Shown: positions 1 to 5,666 of the stretch, one piece after another
Layout of the letters: each line of letters starts with the position of its first letter
Numbering within the stretch: position 1 is the stretch's first letter
Assembly (NCBI GenBank): GCA_021820825.1
Contig: JAKADD010000099.1
Coordinates: 1-8,037, forward strand
Length of the DNA: 8,037 bases
Source of the DNA: Bacillota bacterium
GTDB lineage: Bacteria > Bacillota > Bacilli > Alicyclobacillales > SLC66
Direction: 5' to 3'
The notes under the pieces: model-generated
Databases searched by the model: none
What the model was told of the DNA's origin: nothing
What the model saw: the letters and a program-made list of their open reading frames with translations, nothing else
Translations under genes and position numbers: made by a program

Positions 1-149
1 CGTACGTAGATCTTGTGGCGATGAAATTCAGCTTGCGTCTGAATCGCTTTGACAGCGAGTGGTTCGCCCAGTTTGTGAGCGACTACGGGATTTCCGAGTT
101 GGACCGGGAGCGACTGCGTTTTTATGAACTGTTGCGATTGCTGGTCTGA
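1..149 (+). CDS. Aminoglycoside phosphotransferase, APH(3')-like, C-terminal end only
   Basis: The gene enters from the left edge, with codons in phase from base 3, and ends at TGA 147-149, so 48 residues are visible. The fragment starts YVDLVAM, continues with EWFAQFVSDYGI, and ends with ERLRFYELLRLLV. This pattern matches the last part of APH(3') kinases: a (Y)xDxA strand after the metal-binding DxD region, then W..xF...YG, then the closing R..FY.LL.. helix. Such enzymes phosphorylate the 3'-hydroxyl of aminoglycosides with ATP in the cytoplasm. The catalytic HGD and DxD motifs lie outside the window, so substrate and activity cannot be judged. A related kinase, such as a macrolide or homoserine kinase-like APH-fold protein, is possible. 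The neighbouring AAC(6')-like gene on the same strand supports an antibiotic-modification role. Confidence 0.62.
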   Translation, partial: YVDLVAMKFSLRLNRFDSEWFAQFVSDYGISELDRERLRFYELLRLLV

Positions 150-170
150 AGCTGATCAGGCTTCAGACCA
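142..170 (+). terminator. Hairpin over the stop codon of the APH-like gene, without a U-run
   Basis: An 11-bp perfect stem (TGGTCTGAAGC at 142-152 pairing with 160-170) closes a 7-base loop. The stop codon sits inside the left arm. The downstream bases are CGAAACAATT, with no T tract, so this is not a canonical intrinsic terminator. It could attenuate read-through, act as a factor-dependent terminator or protect the 3' end of the transcript. The next gene begins 31 bases after the stem, so partial read-through is plausible. Confidence 0.45.
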
Positions 171-200
171 CGAAACAATTCTCGCAAGGAGGCCGTTGGT

Positions 201-779
201 GTGAGTGTTCTGTTCAACGAGCATGGACTCTCCGTCCGTCGCATGTCAGCAGACGATTATCCGCAGATGGCCACATGGCTCAGCGATCCTCGGGTGCTCG
301 AATTCTACGAGGGGCGGGATAGACCACACGACCTGCGAAGGGTTCAGCTGGTATTCGGACGAAAATTGGACGGGGCCGTGACCGCGTGTATTGTCTCCGC
401 TGGGGAACAGGACATCGGATACATTCAGTTCTATCCGCTCTCGCACGATGAGAAGTTGGCGTATGGTTTCGATGTTGCCCACATTGTCTATGGATTGGAT
501 CAGTTTATCGGCGAACCGGAATTGTGGAATCGGGGGATTGGCACGACTCTCATTCAGTCCATGACGCGGTATCTGCAGCGAGAGTTGCGGGTCTGTCATG
601 TGGTAATGGATCCCCAGACGTGGAACACGCGTGCGATTCGCTGCTATGAGAAGGCGGGGTTTCGCAAGGCCAGACGATTGCCGAAGCACGAGCGGCATGA
701 AGGTGAACTGCGCGATTGCTGGCTCATGGTCTGGACGCCGGAGGAAGTCGAGTCGAATCCTGCCCGCTCGGGCTCGTGA
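201..779 (+). CDS. GNAT acetyltransferase, AAC(6')-like aminoglycoside 6'-N-acetyltransferase
   Basis: The 192-residue product has the layout of the AacA4/AAC(6')-Ib branch of the GNAT superfamily, which transfers acetyl from acetyl-CoA to the 6'-amino group of aminoglycosides. Visible marks are the N-terminal LSVRRMSADDYPQMATWL segment (10-27), IGYIQFY (72-78), GLDQFIG (98-104) and the acetyl-CoA loop WNRGIGT (109-115). The family's block DPQTWNTRAIRCYEKAGF lies at 137-154. The length is normal for the family (about 180-200). The GTG start at 201 is chosen because a strong AAGGAGG (186-192) stands 8 bases upstream. The last 12 or so residues are a charged tail that is not part of the fold. 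The gene follows an APH-like gene and precedes a second acetyltransferase domain, all on one strand, which suggests a modification or resistance cassette. The true acceptor is not shown by sequence and could be another amine. Confidence 0.82.
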   Translation: MSVLFNEHGLSVRRMSADDYPQMATWLSDPRVLEFYEGRDRPHDLRRVQLVFGRKLDGAVTACIVSAGEQDIGYIQFYPLSHDEKLAYGFDVAHIVYGLDQFIGEPELWNRGIGTTLIQSMTRYLQRELRVCHVVMDPQTWNTRAIRCYEKAGFRKARRLPKHERHEGELRDCWLMVWTPEEVESNPARSGS

Positions 780-885
780 GGAACCGAGTCCAATCTAGGG
801 GAATCTGGATTGCGTTTGCTGGTGAAGGGGTGGCTCAGTGGTGAGGCTGGTGAGACTTGACCCGCGCCAAATGGGAGGGTCCGCA

Positions 886-1914
886 ATGGATATTCTGAGC
901 AACGCGATCTTTCAACCGACTGTGGAGCGGATGAATCACATCCTTGACGGGGTGTACGGGTCGGGCGATACAACGCTGTATGGACTCGCAATTGTTCAGG
1001 ATGTTGTGGCTGTGGCCGGCATTCGGCGCACCTCCGAAGCGACGGCGGAGTTGCTGCACATTGCGGTGAAGGCATCCGAGCGGCGCAAGGGAATCGGATG
1101 CCAACTCGTGAAACTTGTCATCCAGGCAGAAAAATTGGAAGAGTTGGTCGCAGAAACGGATCTGGACGCGGTGGACTTCTACCGCCGCTGTGGATTTATC
1201 GCACAGTCGCTCGGGGAGAAATATGTCGGCGTGGAGCGCTTTGCGTGTCGATGGACGGCGCCCGCCAACCTGCCGAAGAGGGTGCATCAGGGGAGAGTGG
1301 AGCGAATGAAGACCTATGACGATTTATATGAAGAGGAAGGGTTCTACTGGGGGACGGAGCCGAACCAGCTTTGTCAAACGGTCGTCGACTACATGGACGT
1401 GTCGGGTGATTCGTGCATGTCAGTGGTCGATTTGGGGTGCGGGGAAGGCAAGGATATGATTCACTTTGCCAAACACGGCTTTCAGGCAACTGGCGTGGAT
1501 ATCTCCCCGCAGGGGCTGGCCAAGGCGCAACGATGGGCAGCGCGAGAGAAGCTTGTCATTCGGACGATTCAATCCAATCTGTCAGATTTTCGTCTTGATG
1601 AACTCTACGATGTTGTTTATTCGAGCGGCAGCTTGACGTATATTCCACCGCATCTGCGCAGCGATGTGTTTCAGAATTATAAGGCGCACACCCACACCGG
1701 AGGGTTGAACGCGTTTAACGCGTTCGTTGAGAAGCCTTTCATTAAAATAGCTCCCGACTGGGGCGATGATGAATTCTTCTATCGATCCGGGGACTTGCTG
1801 CAGCTGTACTGGGACTGGGAAATTCTATCCTTCTCGGAGGTCATCTTCGATTGTGAATCGAGCGGGATTCCGCATCGGCACGCCATGGACATCATGATTG
1901 CAAGAAAGCCGTGA
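886..1914 (+). CDS. Two-domain protein: GNAT acetyltransferase fused to TehB-like SAM-dependent methyltransferase
   Basis: The 342-residue product carries two enzyme domains. Residues 1-125 are a GNAT domain, with HIAV (58-61), the acetyl-CoA loop ERRKGIG (65-71) and DAVDFYRRCGF (94-104). Residues 141-342 are a class I methyltransferase with motif I VDLGCGEGKD (181-190), the acidic SAM-ribose residue D205 in GVDIS, YDVVYSSGSLTYIP (241-254) and a TehB-type ending in MIARKP. ATG 886 is chosen because GGAGG (874-878) lies 7 bases upstream. GTG 838, with AAGGGG 7 bases upstream, would add 16 residues that look non-domain. At the domain junction, codon 141 is an ATG (1306) preceded by AGGGGAG (1289-1295), which is what a free-standing methyltransferase start would look like. 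The protein may therefore be a recent fusion of two genes, or the methyltransferase may also be made separately. Substrates are unknown. TehB relatives methylate tellurite or other small molecules. Confidence 0.8.
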   Translation: MDILSNAIFQPTVERMNHILDGVYGSGDTTLYGLAIVQDVVAVAGIRRTSEATAELLHIAVKASERRKGIGCQLVKLVIQAEKLEELVAETDLDAVDFYRRCGFIAQSLGEKYVGVERFACRWTAPANLPKRVHQGRVERMKTYDDLYEEEGFYWGTEPNQLCQTVVDYMDVSGDSCMSVVDLGCGEGKDMIHFAKHGFQATGVDISPQGLAKAQRWAAREKLVIRTIQSNLSDFRLDELYDVVYSSGSLTYIPPHLRSDVFQNYKAHTHTGGLNAFNAFVEKPFIKIAPDWGDDEFFYRSGDLLQLYWDWEILSFSEVIFDCESSGIPHRHAMDIMIARKP

Positions 1915-1982
1915 CGATAGAGCTTGCTTGTTCTGAATTGCAGTGTGCGAGGGAGCAGGTGTGCCAAAATGCAATTTGCGGA

Positions 1983-2002
1983 TATACTATGTATATATAC
2001 AT
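1983..2002 (+). promoter_or_regulatory. Candidate mazE promoter -10 and palindromic autoregulatory operator
   Basis: TATACT (1983-1988) is a good -10 hexamer. It directly abuts a perfect 14-bp palindrome, ATGTATATATACAT (1989-2002), which ends just before the mazE ribosome binding site. No clear -35 box is visible at 16-18 bp. MazE and MazEF complexes repress their own promoter by binding AT-rich alternating palindromes, and the E. coli mazEF promoter has a similar TATA/GTAT-rich palindromic element. An autoregulatory operator is therefore the natural reading, though it is inferred from position and symmetry only. Confidence 0.55.
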
Positions 2003-2020
2003 GGCAAAGGAGTGTTGGCA

Positions 2021-2254
2021 ATGCAAAGTCGCGTGGCAAAGTGGGGCAATAGTCTGGGTGTTCGCATTCCCCGTACGATGGCAGAGCATCTGCACATGGC
2101 GGAGGGAACACCGATTGACGTGGTGCAAAGGGATAACGAAATTGTGATACGCCGAAAGCAATACAGTCTCGAAGAGTTATTGGACAAAGTGACTGTGGAA
2201 AACACGCACTCGGAAACCGATTGGGGCAAGCCGATGGGGAGAGAGACGTGGTGA
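2021..2254 (+). CDS. mazE: MazE-type antitoxin (AbrB/SpoVT fold)
   Basis: The 77-residue product opens with MQSRVAKWGNSLGVRIPRTM, the swapped-hairpin AbrB-type DNA-binding domain of MazE. The typical KWGNS.xVRIP motif is at 7-17. The C-terminal toxin-binding tail ENTHSETDWGKPMGRETW (60-77) closely parallels the E. coli MazE ending with its DWG.P....W pattern. The size fits the family (about 75-85). ATG 2021 is chosen because AAAGGAG (2006-2012) lies 8 bases upstream. Longer in-frame starts further upstream lack a ribosome site and would translate the operator region. The stop overlaps the toxin start by four bases (GTGA), the usual arrangement for translational coupling. MazE neutralises the MazF mRNA interferase and represses the operon. 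Here it may have outlived its partner, whose gene seems damaged. Confidence 0.9.
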   Translation: MQSRVAKWGNSLGVRIPRTMAEHLHMAEGTPIDVVQRDNEIVIRRKQYSLEELLDKVTVENTHSETDWGKPMGRETW

Positions 2255-2541
2255 ACGGCACGCCATATTGTCCCAAGCGTGGCGATCTCGTCTGGATGGT
2301 GTTCGATCCTCGTGTGGGCCATGAACAATCTGGGCTACGACCAGCGATGGTGGTGTCGCCTACTGTTTACAACGAGAGGACGGGACTGTGCATCGTGGTT
2401 CCTGTGACATCCAATGCGAAAGGGTATCCTTTTGAAGTTATGTTGCCAGAAGGTCAGCCCGTTGTTGGAGTCATTTTATCGGGTTCTCGGCAAGTCCGGC
2501 CAAGCCCTCTCAATACGCTTGGCTCAAATCCCCAGGTTTGA
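2251..2541 (+). CDS. mazF: MazF-type mRNA interferase toxin with lost C-terminus, probably defective
   Basis: The 96-residue product begins at GTG 2251, inside the mazE stop, with GGGGAG (2236-2241) 9 bases upstream. Residues 1-76 are clearly MazF/PemK: RGDLVWMVFDP (10-20), GHEQSGLRPAMVVSP (23-37), and the active-site region VVPVTSNAKGYPFEV (51-65), containing the conserved Arg of GLRP and Thr of PVTS. After GVILS (72-76) the expected DQVxSxDWRAR segment and final helix are absent. They are replaced by about 20 unrelated residues up to TGA 2539-2541. MazF proteins normally run about 110-116 residues. The reading frame here enters the 3' end of the convergent gene on the minus strand (32-base overlap). 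Neither other frame restores the missing motif, so a deletion or rearrangement near 2478-2510 is more likely than a simple frameshift. The missing region contributes to the dimer and RNA-binding surface, so activity is doubtful. Confidence 0.75.
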   Translation: MNGTPYCPKRGDLVWMVFDPRVGHEQSGLRPAMVVSPTVYNERTGLCIVVPVTSNAKGYPFEVMLPEGQPVVGVILSGSRQVRPSPLNTLGSNPQV

Positions 2542-3514
2542 ACGAGTCGATGATGGTGCTGACAATGGGTTGCCACTGCGGCAACAGGAGTTGCGGAACC
2601 GCGACATCGACCTCATTGGACGATTGCAGATTGGAAGCGCCCGCCACAATGCTTTCGGAAAAGACAGGAATGTTTTGCGCGGATTGAACGTTCGTATAGA
2701 TGATCGCCGGATAGTTGCCAATCTGCACATTCCTCAAAATATGTGCGGATGGAGGAATGGAGACGCCCGGAGATTGACTCATGACGTTGTTCGATCCATA
2801 GGCAACCACGGTGATGTGTGGATTCAGCGGATCAGTAAACGTCCTTCCGTCGCCGTCCGTGGGACGGAAGGACGGAATCCAGCCATACGATATGGCGCCT
2901 GTGACAAGAGTCGGCAGGTTGACGGACACCCCATATCGCTGGTTCGTATACTGGCCGGTGAATCCAATGCTTCCCGACGGCAGGGGCACAACGGTTGTCT
3001 TTACCGTGCGCTGTGCGCCGTTTGGAAGTATGACCAGAGCGTAAACCGTCGCGCCGATGGGCTCCCGATCGACAAAAGCTTGAAAATCCAGGGTGTTCAT
3101 AATGTTGTTGCCGAATTTTTGGAAGTTATTTGCGCTGGCAGCCAACTGGACAATATCGTATTTGCCCTGCACCACTTTTCCCCCGTCGACCGTCAGCGGT
3201 TCCGCAGGGCTCGTTCCGGCGCTCAGCTTCAGACCTCGCCGCTCTGTCTTCTCCAAAACGCGTTCCATGGTTAAAATAACGCCAGTCTTCTCATACTGCG
3301 CCGCCTTACGGACATCCTTGAGCGCATTTCCCAACTGGTTCGAGTGTATGCCCTGAATCGCGGCCGCCATCCATTTCTGGTACTCAGCAACCGTCTGCTG
3401 ATGCTGCGCGTACACGGACCAGCGCCAGATCCCAACAGCGGCCGCGAACAAAACGACCACTGCGCCAGCAGAAAATATTCCGATCCTTTTGCTGCGTCTC
3501 ATCGCCCCACCCAC
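2510..3514 (-). CDS. Membrane-anchored extracytoplasmic protein of unknown function
   Basis: I do not recognise this 334-residue protein by name. It starts with a short basic stretch (RRSKR) and one hydrophobic segment at about 11-31, followed by an outside part. No lipobox Cys is present, so this is a signal anchor or an uncleaved signal peptide rather than a lipoprotein. Residues 38-95 are helical and charged. Residues 115-175 look like a first domain of mixed strands. Residues 186-326 have the rhythm of PsbP/DcrB-like domains: a YGVSVNLP strand early, a NYPAIIYT strand in the middle, and a closing PIVSTIIDSFK helix. That fold guess is weak. The GTG start at 3514 is supported by AGGAG on the minus strand (3525-3529) 10 bases away. 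ATG at 3502 is the alternative and would remove four residues. The 3' end overlaps the broken mazF, so the last few residues (GDLSQAY) may not be original. Confidence 0.7.
   Translation of the reverse strand: MGGAMRRSKRIGIFSAGAVVVLFAAAVGIWRWSVYAQHQQTVAEYQKWMAAAIQGIHSNQLGNALKDVRKAAQYEKTGVILTMERVLEKTERRGLKLSAGTSPAEPLTVDGGKVVQGKYDIVQLAASANNFQKFGNNIMNTLDFQAFVDREPIGATVYALVILPNGAQRTVKTTVVPLPSGSIGFTGQYTNQRYGVSVNLPTLVTGAISYGWIPSFRPTDGDGRTFTDPLNPHITVVAYGSNNVMSQSPGVSIPPSAHILRNVQIGNYPAIIYTNVQSAQNIPVFSESIVAGASNLQSSNEVDVAVPQLLLPQWQPIVSTIIDSFKPGDLSQAY
2840..2874. repeat. Perfect 12-bp inverted repeat inside the membrane-anchored protein gene
   Basis: CGTCCTTCCGTC (2840-2851) pairs perfectly with 2863-2874 across an 11-base loop. 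The repeat unit GGACGGA also recurs next to it, making the patch locally repetitive. It lies within the coding sequence, at the codons for the PTDGDGRTF region. There is no T-run on either side, so it is not a normal terminator. It is either a consequence of local sequence duplication or a structure in the mRNA. Confidence 0.6.
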
Positions 3515-3567
3515 CCCTAACAGGCTCCTGCCTTTTCAAATCGAGAGGTCGAGCTCATTACAAGACA

Positions 3568-3573
3568 ATTATA
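3568..3573 (-). promoter_or_regulatory. Candidate -10 element for the membrane-anchored protein gene
   Basis: A perfect TATAAT on the minus strand lies 54 bases upstream of the GTG start at 3514. The hexamer at the expected -35 position (TGGCAT) is poor and there is no TG extension, so promoter strength is uncertain or depends on an activator. Confidence 0.35.
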
Positions 3574-3578
3574 CCGAT

Positions 3579-3686
3579 ATGCCGACAACCATGCCAGCGA
3601 TCGTTTCCATTATGATTCTTGTCTTAACCGTCTTGGTATTCCGGATCAAAATCCGCAGACTTTCGCCAGACGGCCTTGCTCCGTGA
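3579..3686 (+). CDS. Candidate 35-residue single-span membrane protein
   Basis: This short ORF runs from ATG 3579 to TGA 3684-3686. Residues 5-22 are strongly hydrophobic (AIVSIMILVLTVLVFRI), followed by a basic stretch KIRRL, the classic layout of a small membrane protein. There is no visible ribosome binding site, which is the main argument against it. It is divergent from the gene ending at 2510, and its stop overlaps the next small hydrophobic ORF as TGATG. It might also be a remnant of a larger membrane protein. Confidence 0.25.
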   Translation: MPTTMPAIVSIMILVLTVLVFRIKIRRLSPDGLAP

Positions 3687-3859
3687 TGGACATAGCCAGC
3701 CTGATTTTGGTGGCCCTACAAGTAGTCCTTGGCGCCGCCATTGTCAAAAACGGCTTGTTGGCATGGATTATCGTCAGTAACAGCAATCATTGGATCCTAC
3801 GTCGTCAGCGGCATTCGACCGCGCATGCGCGACTCTTGCCGAGACCAAAGGCTGCGTAA
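3686..3859 (+). CDS. Candidate 57-residue hydrophobic protein, start overlapping the previous ORF
   Basis: The ORF starts at ATG 3686, sharing one base with the TGA of the preceding small ORF, and ends at TAA 3857-3859. The first 30 residues are almost entirely hydrophobic (SLILVALQVVLGAAIV, then GLLAWIIV), enough for one or two membrane spans. The tail is basic (RRQRH). The last 55 bases overlap the 3' end of the MFS transporter gene on the opposite strand. No ribosome binding site precedes it, so translation would depend on reinitiation after the first ORF. The alternative is that both are degraded pieces of an old membrane-protein gene. Confidence 0.25.
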   Translation: MDIASLILVALQVVLGAAIVKNGLLAWIIVSNSNHWILRRQRHSTAHARLLPRPKAA

Positions 3860-4971
3860 TCCAACGCGAGAGCGGCCCATGCCAACGCGCTTCCGACAAT
3901 CCCGAGGAACGCCAACAATCCTTCACGCAGCAGGAGACCCCCGAGTCCAGATCCGATGGCGATGCCCGCGTAGATGGCAGAGCCATTCAGTGCAAGCGCT
4001 ACTGCCTGCGCCGAGTCGGCGATTCCAATCAACCGATGTTGCAGAGGGGCTTGGTACAGCCAGCCCGCAACGCCCCAGAGCGCAATCGCAAGGCTGACGG
4101 CGATGGCGGACGAAGACGCCAAACGTACCGCCAAGAGTGCGAAGGCGACGGTGAACAGGCCAAGACGGATCACGCGGTCGGGGCCAAAGCGGTCTGCCGC
4201 CTTTCCGCCGAGGACGTTGCCCATTACGCTAAAAGCGCCAAACAGAAACAGAGCGGCGCTGACACCCGTCGGTCCAGCGTGGTCAAATTCGATCAAATAC
4301 GGCGCCAAATACGTGTACAGCGTGAACCCACCTGCAGTCGCCAAGACGGTGACGCCGAGCGCCGCGAGAACGCTTCTCTTTCTCAGTGGTCGCAGGCGTT
4401 CTCTTAACGAGACAATGGCCGCCGGCGGAACCGCTGGAATGAGAATGGTGATGCCGATCGTCGCCAGCGTTCCAATGCCTGCGATGAACGCGAAGGTGTA
4501 GCGCCACGTCAGCGTTTCACCAATCCAGGCGCCGAGCGGAACGCCAAACAAAATGGCAATCGTCATTCCTCCCATAACCGTGGCGAGGGCGCGCCCTCGC
4601 CCTGCCGGTGGAACTGCGGCTGCCGCAACGGCGGCGGCGGTCGGGGTATACAAGGCGGCGGCGAGCGCTGCCATGACGCGGGCGCCGAGCAGCAGATCAT
4701 ATCCCGACGCGAAGACGGCGATCCCGTTGGCCACTGAAAAAGCGGCCAGAGAAGCAGTCAAAAGGAGCTTTCGCGGCACACGGGCAAAAGCGGTCGCGAG
4801 GATCGGCGAACCGAAGGCATACGCGACCGCAAAGGCGGTGAGCAACCAGCCCGCTGCAGCCGCAGAAACGCGCAGATCGTTGGCAACGCTGGGGAGCACG
4901 CCCGCAATGACGAATACATCGGTTCCAATTGTGAAGGTGCCGAGCGCGAGCAACCCTATTCGTGTCTGCAT
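3805..4971 (-). CDS. MFS transporter, DHA1-type drug or metabolite efflux
   Basis: The 388-residue product is almost wholly hydrophobic, with 12 predicted spans, the usual size for DHA1 proton antiporters of the AraJ/PbuE/chloramphenicol-efflux type. Visible marks are TDVFVIAGVLPSVANDL in span 1 (17-33), a degenerate motif A GSPILATAFARVPRK after span 2 (54-68), a motif B Arg in LLLGARVM (93-100), and a motif C-like GGMTIAILFGVPLGAWIG closing span 5 (134-151). The cytoplasmic central loop is RERLRPLRKRS (190-200). ATG 4971 has AAAGGAGA on the minus strand (4981-4988) 9 bases upstream. Its codons are much richer in G and C than those of the flanking genes. It lies divergent from an ArsR-type regulator, which probably represses it. 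The substrate cannot be read from sequence. Confidence 0.88.
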   Translation of the reverse strand: MQTRIGLLALGTFTIGTDVFVIAGVLPSVANDLRVSAAAAGWLLTAFAVAYAFGSPILATAFARVPRKLLLTASLAAFSVANGIAVFASGYDLLLGARVMAALAAALYTPTAAAVAAAAVPPAGRGRALATVMGGMTIAILFGVPLGAWIGETLTWRYTFAFIAGIGTLATIGITILIPAVPPAAIVSLRERLRPLRKRSVLAALGVTVLATAGGFTLYTYLAPYLIEFDHAGPTGVSAALFLFGAFSVMGNVLGGKAADRFGPDRVIRLGLFTVAFALLAVRLASSSAIAVSLAIALWGVAGWLYQAPLQHRLIGIADSAQAVALALNGSAIYAGIAIGSGLGGLLLREGLLAFLGIVGSALAWAALALDYAAFGLGKSRACAVECR

Positions 4972-5008
4972 ATAAATATCTCTCCTTTAGTTTGATTATT
5001 ATAAAACT

Positions 5009-5036
5009 ATGATACTGTTTCGGGGCAAAATGTCAA
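5009..5036 (-). promoter_or_regulatory. Sigma-A type promoter of the MFS transporter gene
   Basis: On the minus strand a perfect -35 TTGACA (5036-5031) is followed, after 16 bases, by TATCAT (5014-5009), five of six matches to the -10 consensus. It lies 38 bases upstream of the ATG at 4971. A second TATAAT-like hexamer (5003-4998) lies nearby but has no -35 partner. The A/T-rich spacing and the divergent regulator suggest control at this site. Confidence 0.6.
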
Positions 5037-5085
5037 GCGAGCCGGAAAGAATATCCGTGAGAGACGATGGATGCGATCGGCTCGC
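5037..5085. repeat. 8-bp inverted repeat in the transporter-regulator intergenic region
   Basis: GCGAGCCG (5037-5044) is repeated in inverse as CGGCTCGC (5078-5085), 33 bases apart. The left arm touches the -35 box of the transporter promoter. An operator for the ArsR-type regulator is possible, but a match of this length could arise by chance in about 200 bases. Confidence 0.3.
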
Positions 5086-5198
5086 CATGGTATGATCGTC
5101 AATAATAGTACGATTCTTGGCGAAGGATCGAAACCACAGTTGAATCGGCGGTCCTCCGGTGTATGAGAACAGAGATTTTTGATCGCGAGGGAATTCTG

Positions 5199-5504
5199 AT
5201 GAGGCAGCCCGTTCACCCCGATCCGGAGACATTTCAGATCACAGACATCTTTCACGCGCTGAGCGATCCCGTTCGCCTGCAAATTGTGCAGGCGCTCGCC
5301 AAAGTCAAGGAAGAGTCTTGCGGATCATTCAACTATTCGCTTACCAAAGGAACGATCTCGCATCACTTTAAGGTGCTGCGAGAGGCTGGGGTAACCTACA
5401 CGCGCATCGAAGGCAAACACCGCTACATGTCACTTCGCCGCCGCGAACTGGATGAGCGGTTCCCGGGCTTGTTGGATGTGGTTCTGCGAGAGTCGCGGAG
5501 GTGA
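5199..5504 (+). CDS. ArsR-family winged-helix repressor
   Basis: The 101-residue product is a standard ArsR-type helix-turn-helix repressor. FHALSDPVRLQIVQAL (18-33) is the family's signature first helices. KGTISHHFKVLREAGV (50-65) is the recognition helix, and RIEGKHRYMSLRR (69-81) is the wing. The ELCVCD metal-binding motif is absent and only one Cys (C41) is seen, so this is not a classical arsenic or zinc sensor. It belongs to the metal-independent drug or redox-type branch. ATG 5199 is chosen because GAGGGA (5187-5192) stands 6 bases upstream. ATG 5163 would add 12 residues without a ribosome site. It is divergent from the MFS gene, a common layout for a local repressor and its efflux target, and an IR of ATCGT/ACGAT (5095-5114) upstream could be its operator. 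What ligand lifts repression is unknown. Confidence 0.85.
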   Translation: MRQPVHPDPETFQITDIFHALSDPVRLQIVQALAKVKEESCGSFNYSLTKGTISHHFKVLREAGVTYTRIEGKHRYMSLRRRELDERFPGLLDVVLRESRR

Positions 5505-5666
5505 ATGAAGAGCGAGTCAGTCTCCTTCCCGGCAACTGGCCGGAACGCTCGTCCTTGTGACTGGCGAGAAATGTCAATACAAGTTGATGGACACAATTAC
5601 CGGAGGATAGTGCCTAATAGTCCAGAGGCCAGCATGATTCCTCCACTAAGGGAGCAGTCTATGTGA
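5505..5666 (+). CDS. Candidate 53-residue protein immediately after the ArsR gene
   Basis: An ORF from ATG 5505 begins right after the arsR stop, with GGAGGTGA (5497-5504) directly upstream. That spacing is short but usable. An internal ATG at 5571 is also in frame. The product is hydrophilic, with no domain that I recognise (for example VDGHNYRRIVPNSPE). Its TGA overlaps the next ORF's GTG by four bases. The ORF also contains an imperfect hairpin (5510-5550), so this stretch may instead be a 3' untranslated region. Confidence 0.3.
   Translation: MKSESVSFPATGRNARPCDWREMSIQVDGHNYRRIVPNSPEASMIPPLREQSM

Noticed and set aside
838..885. Longer GTG start for the GNAT-methyltransferase protein
   Set aside because: AAGGGG sits 7 bases before GTG 838, but the added 16 residues look unlike a GNAT N-terminus and ATG 886 has a better GGAGG site. 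It is kept as an alternative only.
1708..1724. Tandem AACGCGTT palindromes in the methyltransferase region
   Set aside because: They encode a repeated Asn-Ala-Phe in a conserved part of the TehB-like domain, so protein sequence explains them better than a DNA site.
2414..3274. Long plus-strand ORF opposite the membrane-anchored protein gene
   Set aside because: Its translation is Arg- and Gly-rich with no domain pattern, and it lies antisense to a gene with signal anchor and regular composition. The frame is open only because of the codon use on the other strand.
3790..4975. Several plus-strand ORFs opposite the MFS gene
   Set aside because: They are Ala/Arg/Pro-rich antisense frames created by GC-rich codons of the transporter. 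They have no ribosome sites and no recognisable domains.
5510..5550. Compound hairpin after arsR as an intrinsic terminator
   Set aside because: The outer GAGCG/CGCTC and inner CCGGC/GCCGG stems are short and interrupted, and no T-run follows. Candidate small ORFs also cross it.
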